Assembly (NCBI GenBank): GCA_903822005.1
Contig: CAIJNL010000042.1
Coordinates: forward strand, 1-48,602
DNA length: 48,602 bases
Direction of reading: 5' to 3'
Source of the DNA: an uncultured Nitrospiraceae bacterium
GTDB taxonomy: Bacteria; Nitrospirota; Thermodesulfovibrionia; Thermodesulfovibrionales; Dissulfurispiraceae
Below are positions 41,055 through 48,602 of the stretch, one piece after another; position 1 is the first letter of the stretch; each line of letters opens with the position of its first letter. The notes under the pieces are model-generated. The model had not been told where the DNA came from. It did no database searches and was given only the letters and a program-made list of their open reading frames with translations. Both the position numbers and the translations under genes were made by a program.

Positions 41055-41977
41055 CACAAACGGTAACCAGTCAGAACCCGGGAGGCAGCATAGGGTGCAA
41101 TAGGCGCGATATGGTGATAGAAAACATATATCAGGTCTTCAAGAACAAAAACCTCGAAAGCGGGACTGCCCAGATCGTAACCGCATCCCGGCAGTACATA
41201 GAGGCAGAGGTGTATGCCGGGGTGATTGTGAATATTAAATCACATTCGCTTTCCTATGAAAAGATCATTGAATGCCTGCTTTCCGGGGCGGGCAATCAGA
41301 TTTCCGTAACTCCGGGGGAAGTACAACCTGAAGCTGTTCAACCCGGCACGGTCGAAAAGCTCTTCCATTTGACCACTGGGTATTCTCTGGATCCGGATGA
41401 CACCTCTCCGCCGCGGCTTCTGCAGATGCTCCGGTTGATGGAGACTTTGGCCCGGTCGGAGAATGGTTTTGCAGCGTTCGATATCATGACCGGTGAAATC
41501 GTCAGCAGATATAACAGATTTTCGCTGGAAGGTCCTGTCATCAAGAAAAGGATTGACCATTTTTCGAATGAATTTCTGATCGCTATCCCGTCCCTGAACA
41601 GCAGGCCGATGCCCGCCGACAGCCGCTGTATTCCTGGCTGGGTCTTCGAAAGTGTCGCGATCCCCGACAGCCTGTTCAAGGACATCCTGCTTTACTTTAT
41701 CTTTTTTGGAGAAATGTTCCGGCCGGTATTCAGGACCATAGTGAAGAAGGAAGCCGGATTCGGCGCAAAGGTCGGATTTGCGAGGATATCAAAGGCAGTT
41801 TACAATGCCGCAAGTAACGTCAGTGCTGCTATAATATTCAAGGGCGCAACAGAAGTGGGTTCCATGAATATCAACTGGCATGCTGAAAACAAGACCGGCG
41901 TGATGATAACACAGGCGGACCTGGACAGGCTTGGTGTAAAGGATGGAGATACCGTAAGTCTCGTGTTTACTAAATGA
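41051..41977 (+). CDS. Unknown protein coupled to the Stn-like operon
   Basis: 308 residues from TTG 41051 (overlapping the previous stop by 4 nt), or 288 from ATG 41111, which has only a weak AGGGTG site; the choice is open. I do not recognise the protein. The first 70 residues vaguely recall DUF4388-type domains. The last 30 (GVMITQADLDRLGVKDGDTV) resemble the end of the molybdopterin-dinucleotide-binding domain of MopB enzymes, which is interesting since the preceding protein has a NuoG-like domain. No signal peptide or membrane helix. Possibly an accessory subunit or sensor of the complex. Confidence 0.7.
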   Translation: MTQTVTSQNPGGSIGCNRRDMVIENIYQVFKNKNLESGTAQIVTASRQYIEAEVYAGVIVNIKSHSLSYEKIIECLLSGAGNQISVTPGEVQPEAVQPGTVEKLFHLTTGYSLDPDDTSPPRLLQMLRLMETLARSENGFAAFDIMTGEIVSRYNRFSLEGPVIKKRIDHFSNEFLIAIPSLNSRPMPADSRCIPGWVFESVAIPDSLFKDILLYFIFFGEMFRPVFRTIVKKEAGFGAKVGFARISKAVYNAASNVSAAIIFKGATEVGSMNINWHAENKTGVMITQADLDRLGVKDGDTVSLVFTK

Positions 41978-41989
41978 CAAGGAGGGGGA

Positions 41990-42223
41990 ATGGACTACAC
42001 AATAATTATTAATCTGATATTGAGTGCCGCAATACTCGTCCTCGGAGTAAAAAGGTATGCGCAGTCAGGGGTAAAGGCATTTATTTTTATCGGTCTCGGT
42101 TTCCTTCTGTTCGGCATATCGCACCTGGCGGTCCTCACGGGTTTTGCTGGCGATTATAAAACGCTGCTGTCGGTTGTGCGGGTCGGCGGATATGTTCTTG
42201 TAATCATAGGCCTTCTGTTCTGA
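41990..42223 (+). CDS. Small membrane protein with three helices
   Basis: 77 residues with a strong site (AAGGAGGGGG) before ATG 41990, only 12 bp after the previous gene. Hydrophobic segments at about 4-20, 29-50 and 58-76, short polar loops. Not recognised. It may end the Stn-like operon or precede the pil operon; no terminator is visible on either side. Confidence 0.65.
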   Translation: MDYTIIINLILSAAILVLGVKRYAQSGVKAFIFIGLGFLLFGISHLAVLTGFAGDYKTLLSVVRVGGYVLVIIGLLF

Positions 42224-42263
42224 ACCTCCGGCTGAGGTCAATGCATGCCGTCCCTGTACTGAA

Positions 42264-42281
42264 TTGTGATTTTCATCACAA
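42264..42281. promoter_or_regulatory. CRP/FNR-family binding site upstream of pilM
   Basis: TTGTGAT-TTTC-ATCACAA: perfect 7-bp arms, matching the CRP consensus TGTGA-N6-TCACA. It lies 120-137 bp before the pilM ATG. Confidence 0.55.
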
Positions 42282-42365
42282 AGTATTCGGGCGGTTTTGT
42301 TTTATAGTTAAATGAGAGAGTGGCCTGCAAACATCTCTCCCGGCATGGCCGGTCAACAAAAATGC

Positions 42366-42398
42366 TTGACAAATAGGGTAATTTTGGTCAATTATATT
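42366..42398 (+). promoter_or_regulatory. Promoter candidate of the pil operon
   Basis: TTGACA at 42366-42371 with an AT-rich TTATATTTT immediately before the ATG. The spacing to a good -10 is long (20-22 bp) and no ribosome site lies before the pilM ATG, so start and promoter are both uncertain. Confidence 0.35.
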
Positions 42399-42400
42399 TT

Positions 42401-43456
42401 ATGTTTGTAAGTAAGAGGGGTACCATCGGACTGGATATAGGATCCCGTTACTTGAAGCTGGCACAGCTTAATGCCGGCAGAGAAGGATACGAACTTTCCC
42501 TGTTCAGTATGATGCCGATTGAAAAGGACGTCATATCCGACGGTCTGGTAATAAACAAATCAAAACTGGTTTCCGCACTCAAGGCATTGTTCAATCAGGC
42601 CGGGGTAAAAAAATCCGACGTCGCAATAGGTCTTTCGGGCCATTCCTCAGTAATTACCAAAGTCATTAAAGTGCCCCAGATCACGGAAGATGAACTCAGT
42701 CTCAACATCAAGTATGAAGCCGAACAATACATACCATTCGATATCAAGGACGTGAACATAGATTTCGAGATCCTCGGGCCTGCCCGCGACGAAGAGGGCA
42801 TGATGGATGTCATGCTTGTGGCGGTCAAGAAGAGCGTGATGGCAGATTATGTGGATGCCGTGCAGCAGGCTGGAATGAACCCGGTCGTCGTGGACATCGA
42901 CTGTTTTGCTGTCGGCAATGTTTATGAAATGAATTACGGGGCTTCAGACCGCAGGGCCATCGCCCTTGTCAATATCGGTGCCTGTAAAACCAATATCAGC
43001 ATAATCAAAAACGGACAGCCTGTTTTCACTCGCGACACTGCTGTTGGAAGCAACGCGCATACGGACGCACTCGAAAGGACCCTCAATGTTACAAAGGACG
43101 CGGCTGAGAGGATCAAGCTGGGTGAGCGCGCTGACGGTGTAAAGCCCGAGGCAGTGGCTGAGATAATGGAAAGGACTTCCGACGAAATTTATGCGGAGAT
43201 ATACAGGTCCTTCGAGTATTTCAGGAGCAGTGCCGGAGACGAGGAGATCGGCGGCATTGTCCTCAGCGGAGGAGCAACGCTGATCAGCGGTTTTGTGAGC
43301 CTGATGTCTGAAAGGCTCGGCATACCTGTCGAGACCCTGGAAGTCCTCAGAAAGATTGATCTGCCGGAAAAGACAGGGGCCTCTGTCAGAGATGTTGCCC
43401 CGATGGCTGCGGTTGCCATAGGCCTTGCGATGAGAAGCGCGGGAGACAGGCAATGA
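42401..43456 (+). CDS. pilM: Type IV pilus assembly protein PilM
   Basis: 351 residues, actin-like ATPase fold: GTIGLDIGSRYLKLAQL (phosphate 1, residues 7-23), VALVNIGACKTNISII (phosphate 2) and GGIVLSGGATLISGF (adenosine motif). PilM sits under the inner membrane and binds the N-terminus of PilN, linking the PilNOP alignment complex to the motor. Start ATG 42401 agrees with the usual PilM N-terminus although no ribosome site precedes it. First gene of pilMNOPQ, each overlapping the next by 1-4 nt. Confidence 0.93.
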   Translation: MFVSKRGTIGLDIGSRYLKLAQLNAGREGYELSLFSMMPIEKDVISDGLVINKSKLVSALKALFNQAGVKKSDVAIGLSGHSSVITKVIKVPQITEDELSLNIKYEAEQYIPFDIKDVNIDFEILGPARDEEGMMDVMLVAVKKSVMADYVDAVQQAGMNPVVVDIDCFAVGNVYEMNYGASDRRAIALVNIGACKTNISIIKNGQPVFTRDTAVGSNAHTDALERTLNVTKDAAERIKLGERADGVKPEAVAEIMERTSDEIYAEIYRSFEYFRSSAGDEEIGGIVLSGGATLISGFVSLMSERLGIPVETLEVLRKIDLPEKTGASVRDVAPMAAVAIGLAMRSAGDRQ

Positions 43457-44031
43457 TACGCATAAACCTGCTGGCCGAAAGAAAACAGAAAGACAAGAAG
43501 CAAAAAAAAGAAGCCGCAGTTGTAATGGTCGAAAAAAGGAAGGCGCCTGCCTTCCTCACAATATTGCTGGCGGGAATCATAGGAACATGCCTTGTAGTTG
43601 GCCTTGCTTATTTTCTGCTGCAGATGAACATTGACAGTCTCAAAACCGAATACCAGGAAAATAACGCCAGGATAGCGGATATGAAGAAGAAGATCGATGA
43701 GGTAAAGAAATATGAGGCGCTGAACAAGGCCATCGACGCCAAGTCGAACCTCATAAAGACACTGAAGAAAAGCCAGTCGGTCCCTGCCAGACTGCTGGAT
43801 GATGTCAGCAAGCTGCTGCCGGGCGACACCTGGCTCACTTCTTTCAGTTACAGCAGTCCGACGGCCGTGATCGAAGGGGTGGCGTTTACCAACAACGATG
43901 TGGTCGCATTTATCGAAAATCTGAAGAAAGCCGCTGACTATGCTGAAGTATATCTGGAAGAGTCCAAACAGGGAACGATTGATAAAGTGGAAGTATATAC
44001 TTTCAAGCTGAATTTCAAGACGAGGACATGA
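43453..44031 (+). CDS. pilN: Type IV pilus assembly protein PilN
   Basis: 192 residues. The cytoplasmic N-terminal MIRINLLAERK is the conserved PilM-binding motif (INLLP-like). A single membrane helix at about 33-57 is followed by a coiled coil (about 58-105) and a ferredoxin-like periplasmic domain. It pairs with PilO in the inner membrane. ATG overlaps the pilM stop by 4 nt. Confidence 0.9.
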   Translation: MIRINLLAERKQKDKKQKKEAAVVMVEKRKAPAFLTILLAGIIGTCLVVGLAYFLLQMNIDSLKTEYQENNARIADMKKKIDEVKKYEALNKAIDAKSNLIKTLKKSQSVPARLLDDVSKLLPGDTWLTSFSYSSPTAVIEGVAFTNNDVVAFIENLKKAADYAEVYLEESKQGTIDKVEVYTFKLNFKTRT

Positions 44032-44648
44032 CCGTGGATAACATGGAAAATATGAGCCCGGTAAAGAAGAACGCAATACTTATACTGCCCATACTGCTGA
44101 TTGTCGTGATTAGCGTAACCTATCTGCTGATTCCCCTTTATGAGGAGAGAAGCACCCTGGCGGCGGACGTTGACAAGCAGCGGGACGGTCTGAGGCTTGC
44201 CCAGCAGCAGGTTTTGCAGCTCAATAACCTGATTGCTGAAAATGAGATAAAAAAGAGGGAGCTGGCAAAACTCGAGGCGCAGCTGCCGGCAGAAAAGGAA
44301 GTTACCGGACTTCTCAGGCAGGTTTCCGATCTTGGTATAAAGGCCGGCCTTGACACTGTTCTCTGGCGGCCGGGGGCAAGGACAGTCCATTCAAGCAAGG
44401 ATGTTTATGAAATCCCGGTCAGCGTAGAGATGCGCGGGAATTATCACAGCCTGGGTTTCTTTTTCAGCAAGGTCACGGAGCTTCAGAGGATCGTCAATCT
44501 GAATAATATAACCCTGAAGACCGGCGGGAAAGGGACTGCCAAGGGGCCCGCAAATCTGACGGTATCTTTTTCGGCAAGGACATATTCCTCGATCTCCGAG
44601 GAAGAGAAAAAGGCGCTGGAACAGGCCGAAAAAGGAAAGAAGAAATGA
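44028..44648 (+). CDS. pilO: Type IV pilus assembly protein PilO
   Basis: 206 residues, one membrane helix near 17-36 (AILILPILLIVVISVTYLLI), a coiled coil (about 42-85; EERSTLAADVDKQRD, NEIKKRELAKLEAQ) and a periplasmic domain (EIPVSVEMRGNYHSLGFFF). Heterodimer partner of PilN. The overlap with pilN is ATGA. Confidence 0.9.
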   Translation: MTVDNMENMSPVKKNAILILPILLIVVISVTYLLIPLYEERSTLAADVDKQRDGLRLAQQQVLQLNNLIAENEIKKRELAKLEAQLPAEKEVTGLLRQVSDLGIKAGLDTVLWRPGARTVHSSKDVYEIPVSVEMRGNYHSLGFFFSKVTELQRIVNLNNITLKTGGKGTAKGPANLTVSFSARTYSSISEEEKKALEQAEKGKKK

Positions 44649-45127
44649 GATTCGTTATTGTTTTCGCGGGGCTTCTGATGATACTTGCGGCAGCAGGAAT
44701 GCCTTCAACCCCTGCGACAGCGGCAGAGCAGAATAAAACAAAAGAGACAGTTTCTCCCGCGCCCGAAACTGAAAAGAGGGGCGATTACTACGAATATACG
44801 GGCGTAGGCAGGAGAGACCCGTTTACGTCCCTGATCCAGAAAAAAACGAGTGACAGGGAAAAGGGAGCTACTGCCCTTGAATCGTATGAGTCGGCAGACA
44901 TGAAACTGATTGCCGTCCTGTGGGAGAAGAACAAATATTTTGCAGTTATCTCGCTGCCTGACGGCAAGTCATATACGGTATTTGAAGGCGTCAAGGTTGG
45001 CACCAGCGCAGGTGTGATAAAAAAGATAACCAAAGACAAGATGGTTATTGCGGAGCGGGTAAAGGATGCAAGGGGCAGGATAAGTCCGAAAGAGAGAGTA
45101 TTAAAGCTCCGTACGGAGGAGGAATAA
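44645..45127 (+). CDS. pilP: Type IV pilus assembly protein PilP
   Basis: 160 residues with a signal peptide (FVIVFAGLLMILAAAGMPST). No cysteine follows, so unlike many PilP proteins it is probably not a lipoprotein. The central YTGVGRRDPFTSLI is the typical start of the PilP beta domain, which binds the secretin PilQ (LKLIAVLWEKNKYFAVI region). Overlaps pilO by 4 nt and pilQ by 1. Confidence 0.88.
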   Translation: MRFVIVFAGLLMILAAAGMPSTPATAAEQNKTKETVSPAPETEKRGDYYEYTGVGRRDPFTSLIQKKTSDREKGATALESYESADMKLIAVLWEKNKYFAVISLPDGKSYTVFEGVKVGTSAGVIKKITKDKMVIAERVKDARGRISPKERVLKLRTEEE

Positions 45128-47508
45128 TGATAATAAATATCCAGTCTGCGGGAAATATTAAAAAGATTACATACGGCGTACGGACCGCCTTATCGCGAAT
45201 TGTTATGACGGGCATGCTTGCCGGAATTCTGATATGCAGCGCCTCAACACAGTCTGCGGCTGCTGACGGAGCGGCGAACAGACCCGTGCCTGATGCCGCT
45301 CCTGTAATAATTACCGGGATTACCATAGAGGACAATTCCGTACTTATCAGGGTGCAGGGCCCGATTAACTATACGATATATAAGCCCGCTGACCCGTTCC
45401 TTGTGACGGTGGAGATAGAGGGTGCGTCTGTCGGACAGTTCCGTGACAAGATCGTATCAAAGGCAAAGGGTATCACCGAGGTTTCGCCGGTCCAGATCGA
45501 AGTCCCTGGGCTGGCGGCCAGACTGGACATAATGCTTCAGTCAAAGGATGAGATACGGACGGAGATACGGGAAAACGTTTTGGTTATAAGCATTGATAAG
45601 CCCGCAGCTGAAAAAGTAGTGATTGAAAAAGCCAGGCCTGCGATGGGTCCCGAGAGAGTGGCCCTTGATACGGCCAAACCTGCAGTGGCCCCCGAACCCG
45701 CCCCGACCGTAAAAGAAGGCGGTGCGCGCGAAATTTCAGAACTCTTTACGGACAAGGATGGCGACAAACCGTCCGGTGATAGAGGTGAAGCCGTGAGGCC
45801 AAGGGATGAGGCTGTTGCCGACAATGTCCCGACTGCCAAAGACGGCTATGCCAGAGAGATTACCGAGATGTTCTTTGACAGGGACAAGGACGTTGTAGAA
45901 CTCGTGATAAAGGCTGACGGAAAGCTGGGTGAACCGGCGGTGTACCAGCTCGACGGCACAGTGATACTCGAAATTCCAGCGGTAACATTCAGGGCGGCCA
46001 TGCCGTCAAAGATGATGCCGCCTGTAAAGGACATATCTGTCAAGACCGAGAATGGCAAGCTGAAGATCGTCATAGCCGCGCAGGCAAGTGCGCAGTCGGA
46101 AGTCTATATACTGGACGATGAACTCCTTGTCGATTTTATGGCCCCGGGAACCAGGGCCAAAAAAGAAGTGACCGAAAAAGGTGCTGCCGCCGTGCAGGAC
46201 AAGATTGTCAACGGAACAAAGGTCATATCCCTTGATTTCCAGGATGCGGACATTGTACCGATATTAAGGCTGCTCGGTGATGTGAGCGGCTACAACATGG
46301 TTGTGCATCCGGATGTGAAGGGCAGGATCACCATGAAGCTGTTGAATGTGCCGTGGACGCAGGCCCTCGATATCATTATCAAGACGTTCAATCTCGAAAA
46401 GGTCGTGGAAGGCAATATTATCCGGGTGGCGACTGTCAAGGCGTTCCAGGAAGAGAAGAAGTCCATGGCAGATAACAGGGAGCTTTTTGGCAAGGCGGAG
46501 GAGATACAGACTAAAATCTTCACTGTGAATAATGCCAATGTCGATACGGTGAAAGGGAAAGACGGGAAGGCTGATATGCCCGGACTCAAGGAACTGATCG
46601 AAAAAGGTAAGATACTCTCGCCGCGGGGTACAATCAGCGTAGATACAAGGACAAGATCTGTCATTATTAAAGATATTCAGTCCAGCATTGATGCGGTGGC
46701 GAAGCTGCTCGAAACACTCGACAAGCCCACCCGGCAGGTCCTCATAGAAGCGAGGATTGTAGAGATTACCACAAGTTATGCCCAGAGCCTGGGCGTTGAG
46801 TGGGGGATGACCGGCAAGTCAAAAGGAATGTTTGGAAAGAATGACAGCGCGAACGCCCAGGGATCTACGGGCAGCAGCGTTTCAGGGGGACAGTCGTCAG
46901 GTTCGACCCTGTTCAATCTGCCGGCTGCGCTTACTTCAGCATCGCCCGCGACCAGTGCGATAACGTTTGGATATCTCACGGCTGACAAAACATTGGGACT
47001 CGATCTCAGGCTTTCTGCCATTGAGACCAGGGGCAAGATCAGGGTCGTAGCGAGCCCGAAGATTTTGACCCTTGATAACCACGAGGCAATAATAAAGCAG
47101 GGCAAGAAGATACCGATTACCACATCGCAGAACAGCGGAGGCACGATTACATATACGACCACATATGTTGACGCGACCCTGAAGCTGACTGTAACTCCGC
47201 AGGTATCTCCTGATGGGGCTGTTGTCATGAAGCTTGAGCTTATCAGGGATGAACCCAATTATACAAAGGTGGATGTATTGGGAAATCCGCAGATAGATAC
47301 CAGGCTGGCCTCTACCCAGGTCATACTGAACAACGGCGAGACGGTGGTAATCGGGGGAATTATTAACAATGCCGACCAAAAAACTGATAATACGGTCCCC
47401 GGGATTTCAAAAATCCCGCTGATAGGGGAGCTTTTCAAACAAAATACGACTGAGACTACAAATTTTGAACTTCTGATATTCCTCACACCAAAGCTTATGC
47501 AGTTATAA
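45127..47508 (+). CDS. pilQ: Type IV pilus secretin PilQ
   Basis: 793 residues. Signal peptide in the first 47 residues; AMIN domain near 60-155; a second AMIN-like segment near 255-340; STN/N0 domain 365-435 (ISLDFQDADIVPILRLLGD); N1 domain 460-535; secretin domain 540-793 with VPGISKIPLIGELFKQ (757-772). It forms the outer membrane pore for the pilus; AMIN domains bind peptidoglycan. An 18-residue stretch is duplicated between the AMIN segments (REISELFTDKDGD near 201 and REITEMFFDRDKD near 243). Ends just before a strong terminator. Confidence 0.95.
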   Translation: MIINIQSAGNIKKITYGVRTALSRIVMTGMLAGILICSASTQSAAADGAANRPVPDAAPVIITGITIEDNSVLIRVQGPINYTIYKPADPFLVTVEIEGASVGQFRDKIVSKAKGITEVSPVQIEVPGLAARLDIMLQSKDEIRTEIRENVLVISIDKPAAEKVVIEKARPAMGPERVALDTAKPAVAPEPAPTVKEGGAREISELFTDKDGDKPSGDRGEAVRPRDEAVADNVPTAKDGYAREITEMFFDRDKDVVELVIKADGKLGEPAVYQLDGTVILEIPAVTFRAAMPSKMMPPVKDISVKTENGKLKIVIAAQASAQSEVYILDDELLVDFMAPGTRAKKEVTEKGAAAVQDKIVNGTKVISLDFQDADIVPILRLLGDVSGYNMVVHPDVKGRITMKLLNVPWTQALDIIIKTFNLEKVVEGNIIRVATVKAFQEEKKSMADNRELFGKAEEIQTKIFTVNNANVDTVKGKDGKADMPGLKELIEKGKILSPRGTISVDTRTRSVIIKDIQSSIDAVAKLLETLDKPTRQVLIEARIVEITTSYAQSLGVEWGMTGKSKGMFGKNDSANAQGSTGSSVSGGQSSGSTLFNLPAALTSASPATSAITFGYLTADKTLGLDLRLSAIETRGKIRVVASPKILTLDNHEAIIKQGKKIPITTSQNSGGTITYTTTYVDATLKLTVTPQVSPDGAVVMKLELIRDEPNYTKVDVLGNPQIDTRLASTQVILNNGETVVIGGIINNADQKTDNTVPGISKIPLIGELFKQNTTETTNFELLIFLTPKLMQL

Positions 47509-47547
47509 ACACAAAAAAGGGGCCGGCAGCGGCCCCTTTTTTGTGTT
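47508..47547. terminator. Bidirectional Rho-independent terminator
   Basis: AACACAAAAAAGGGGCCG (47508-47525) and its exact complement at 47530-47547 form an 18-bp perfect stem with a 4-nt loop; the A6/T6 tracts give U-runs on both strands. It separates the convergent pilQ and TonB-like genes. Confidence 0.95.
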
Positions 47548-47560
47548 CAATCTTCAGGGA

Positions 47561-48319
47561 TCACTTTGACATGAAGTGCCCGACGATGGTCAACTCATCT
47601 TCCTTCCAGTCATCCGGCAGCGGCCAGTAGGGGTTGGCATCATTCAATGCCCGGATGACCGAGTCGTCAAGAACTCTGTAACCGGAGGTCCGGAGCAATT
47701 CGACACGTCCAAGCTCTCCATTTCTCTTGAATGTGATGCGCACGTCGACATCGCCGAATATCCGCCGCTCGGCGAGTTCGCGCGGATATTTCCAGACAGC
47801 TGCCAGTTTTTCACTTACGCGCTGCAGCCAGCCGAAATTCTGACCTTGCCCCATATCAAAAGCTACGCCGCCGCTTTTGACACTTTGCGCGGTGTGTGAC
47901 CTGCTAGCTATCGCCGTTTTCCCTATTATGGCCTTGTCGAACAGTTTATCTTTCAGAGGCGTCTCTTTTATTTTTGTTTCTTTTGACAGCTGTGTTCCGG
48001 ACAATGAAGGCGCAGTGGTATCTTTTGTTACTTCTTTCCCGGGAAGGCTCTCTTTATTTGCCGCCTGGCCTTTTGGGGTGGAATATAGTTTTTTCGGTGT
48101 ATGCGTCTCGCCCGTGCGGACATTCTCTACAGTCCTGCGCTGCTGTTTTTTTGCGCGTTCAACAGGCTTTGGCGGCTCTTTTGCTTTTGCAAGCTCCTCG
48201 GGCGTAACTATGGTGGTGATAAAGGGTTTTGTCTCCTTTTCTTTCTGCGGTATAAGAAAAAGCGCGATCGCAATGATGAGCACATGCAATATTATGGAAA
48301 TTACAAGATATTGTTTCAA
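47561..48319 (-). CDS. TonB-family energy transducer
   Basis: 252 residues. N-terminal membrane helix (YLVISIILHVLIIAIALFLI), a long proline/lysine-rich periplasmic spacer (about 35-160) and a C-terminal TonB domain (WKYPRELAERRIFGDVDVRI, GELGRVELLRTSGYRVLDDS). It would carry proton-motive force to outer membrane receptors or another envelope machine. No ExbB/ExbD genes in the window. Start is TTG at 48317-48319 with a weak ribosome site. Convergent with pilQ. Confidence 0.85.
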   Translation of the reverse strand: MKQYLVISIILHVLIIAIALFLIPQKEKETKPFITTIVTPEELAKAKEPPKPVERAKKQQRRTVENVRTGETHTPKKLYSTPKGQAANKESLPGKEVTKDTTAPSLSGTQLSKETKIKETPLKDKLFDKAIIGKTAIASRSHTAQSVKSGGVAFDMGQGQNFGWLQRVSEKLAAVWKYPRELAERRIFGDVDVRITFKRNGELGRVELLRTSGYRVLDDSVIRALNDANPYWPLPDDWKEDELTIVGHFMSK

Positions 48320-48461
48320 GGTGATCTTATTTTAACGCAAATGGCCGGGTTATGATAAGTTTCAGGCCGACTATGCCATAAGGCGGCCCGCAAAGGCCTT
48401 CAGATACGAGAAAAGATTCAGTTGTCCGGGTGCTTTTTGCAGCCACAATTTCATGGCTATC

Positions 48462-48602
48462 TGTTGATCGGCGTGCAAAATTGACCCACTTTTAGGCAAA
48501 ATCGGCGTCCAAAATTGACCCACCCAGGCATATCCTCTATTCTCTCTGTAGCTAAACAGAGAGAGGAGCAGATGAAAGGAGATGCTGATAGTGGAAACCA
48601 TC
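48462..48602 (+). mobile_element. Left end of an IS21-family element, truncated by the window edge
   Basis: Two 22-bp near-identical direct repeats, 48468-48489 and 48502-48523 (core CAAAATTGACCCAC, one mismatch), 34 bp apart, are the multiple terminal repeats typical of IS21 ends. The tip is probably TGTTGATCGG at 48462. A 9-bp hairpin TCTCTCTGT/ACAGAGAGA (48541-48564) lies just before the transposase ribosome site. Confidence 0.7.
48582..48602 (+). CDS. istA: IstA-type transposase, first seven codons only
   Basis: ATG 48582 preceded by GAAAGGA starts MLIVETI, which matches the common N-terminus of IS21-family IstA proteins (usually continuing into a helix-turn-helix). Everything else lies outside the window, so the call rests on the seven residues and the repeats upstream. 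Confidence 0.6.

Noticed and set aside
48371-48601. 76-residue minus-strand ORF at the right edge
   Set aside because: It reads through IS21 terminal repeats on the opposite strand, has no ribosome site and no protein-like features.

Overview
The window looks like chromosomal DNA of an anaerobic, two-membrane (Gram-negative type) bacterium. The outer membrane is implied by a PilQ secretin, a TonB-like protein and an AsmA-like DUF748 protein. Anaerobic metabolism is implied by [FeFe]-hydrogenase maturases, a flavin-based NuoE/NuoF/GltD-NuoG complex and citrate lyase. Small proteins of GSU3473 type, PrpR-like sigma-54 regulators and the pilMNOPQ layout fit Desulfobacterota/Geobacter-like or Nitrospirota-like lineages; I cannot choose between them from the sequence alone.

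Layout. (1) 1-364: 3' end of a protein made of 52-residue beta-type repeats, then a strong terminator. (2) 460-4124: a two-gene minus-strand operon (MFS carrier, NAD-dependent dehydrogenase) divergent from a LysR regulator. (3) 4173-5861: two exported proteins, a TPR protein and a DUF4919-like protein. (4) 6203-19541: a tricarboxylate island holding a DctA-type carrier, citD-citE-citF-citC, a HAD hydrolase, a RelBE-like toxin-antitoxin insertion, a PrpR-type sigma-54 activator, a citX-citG fusion on the opposite strand, a PrpF-family isomerase and trans-aconitate methyltransferase. A -24/-12 promoter and a tandem 10-bp repeat upstream of the carrier tie the operon to the activator. (5) 19585-23738: a GSU3473-like small protein, a large DUF748 protein, a small zinc-ribbon protein and tRNA-Pro(CGG). 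(6) 23739-29117: an AT-richer accessory island just past the tRNA. It holds a structured RNA candidate, an ORF6N gene, three toxin-antitoxin pairs (HigBA-, MazEF- and VapBC-like), a complete REP-associated transposase element with perfect 21-bp inverted ends, and an unusual protein made of nine 33-residue repeats. (7) 29132-41977: a hydG-aspA-hydF-hydE maturation operon, divergent from an operon for a NuoE-like protein, a NuoF-like protein and a 1183-residue 2Fe-2S/GltD/NuoG fusion. The latter matches the Sporomusa-type Nfn (Stn) transhydrogenase layout. No hydrogenase catalytic subunit is in the window. (8) 41990-48319: a small membrane protein, the pilMNOPQ operon with a CRP-like box upstream, a bidirectional terminator and a TonB-family protein. 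(9) 48462-48602: the left end of an IS21-type element cut by the window edge.

How the parts fit: citrate (or a related acid) would be split to acetate and oxaloacetate by citrate lyase, which is built and charged by CitC and CitXG. PrpF and Tam probably deal with aconitate isomers. The Stn-like complex and the hydrogenase maturases belong to the balancing of NADH, NADPH, ferredoxin and H2. The strongest candidates for something undescribed are the sigma-54-controlled tricarboxylate island with its aconitate branch, the 33-residue repeat protein, and the structured RNA in front of the ORF6N gene.
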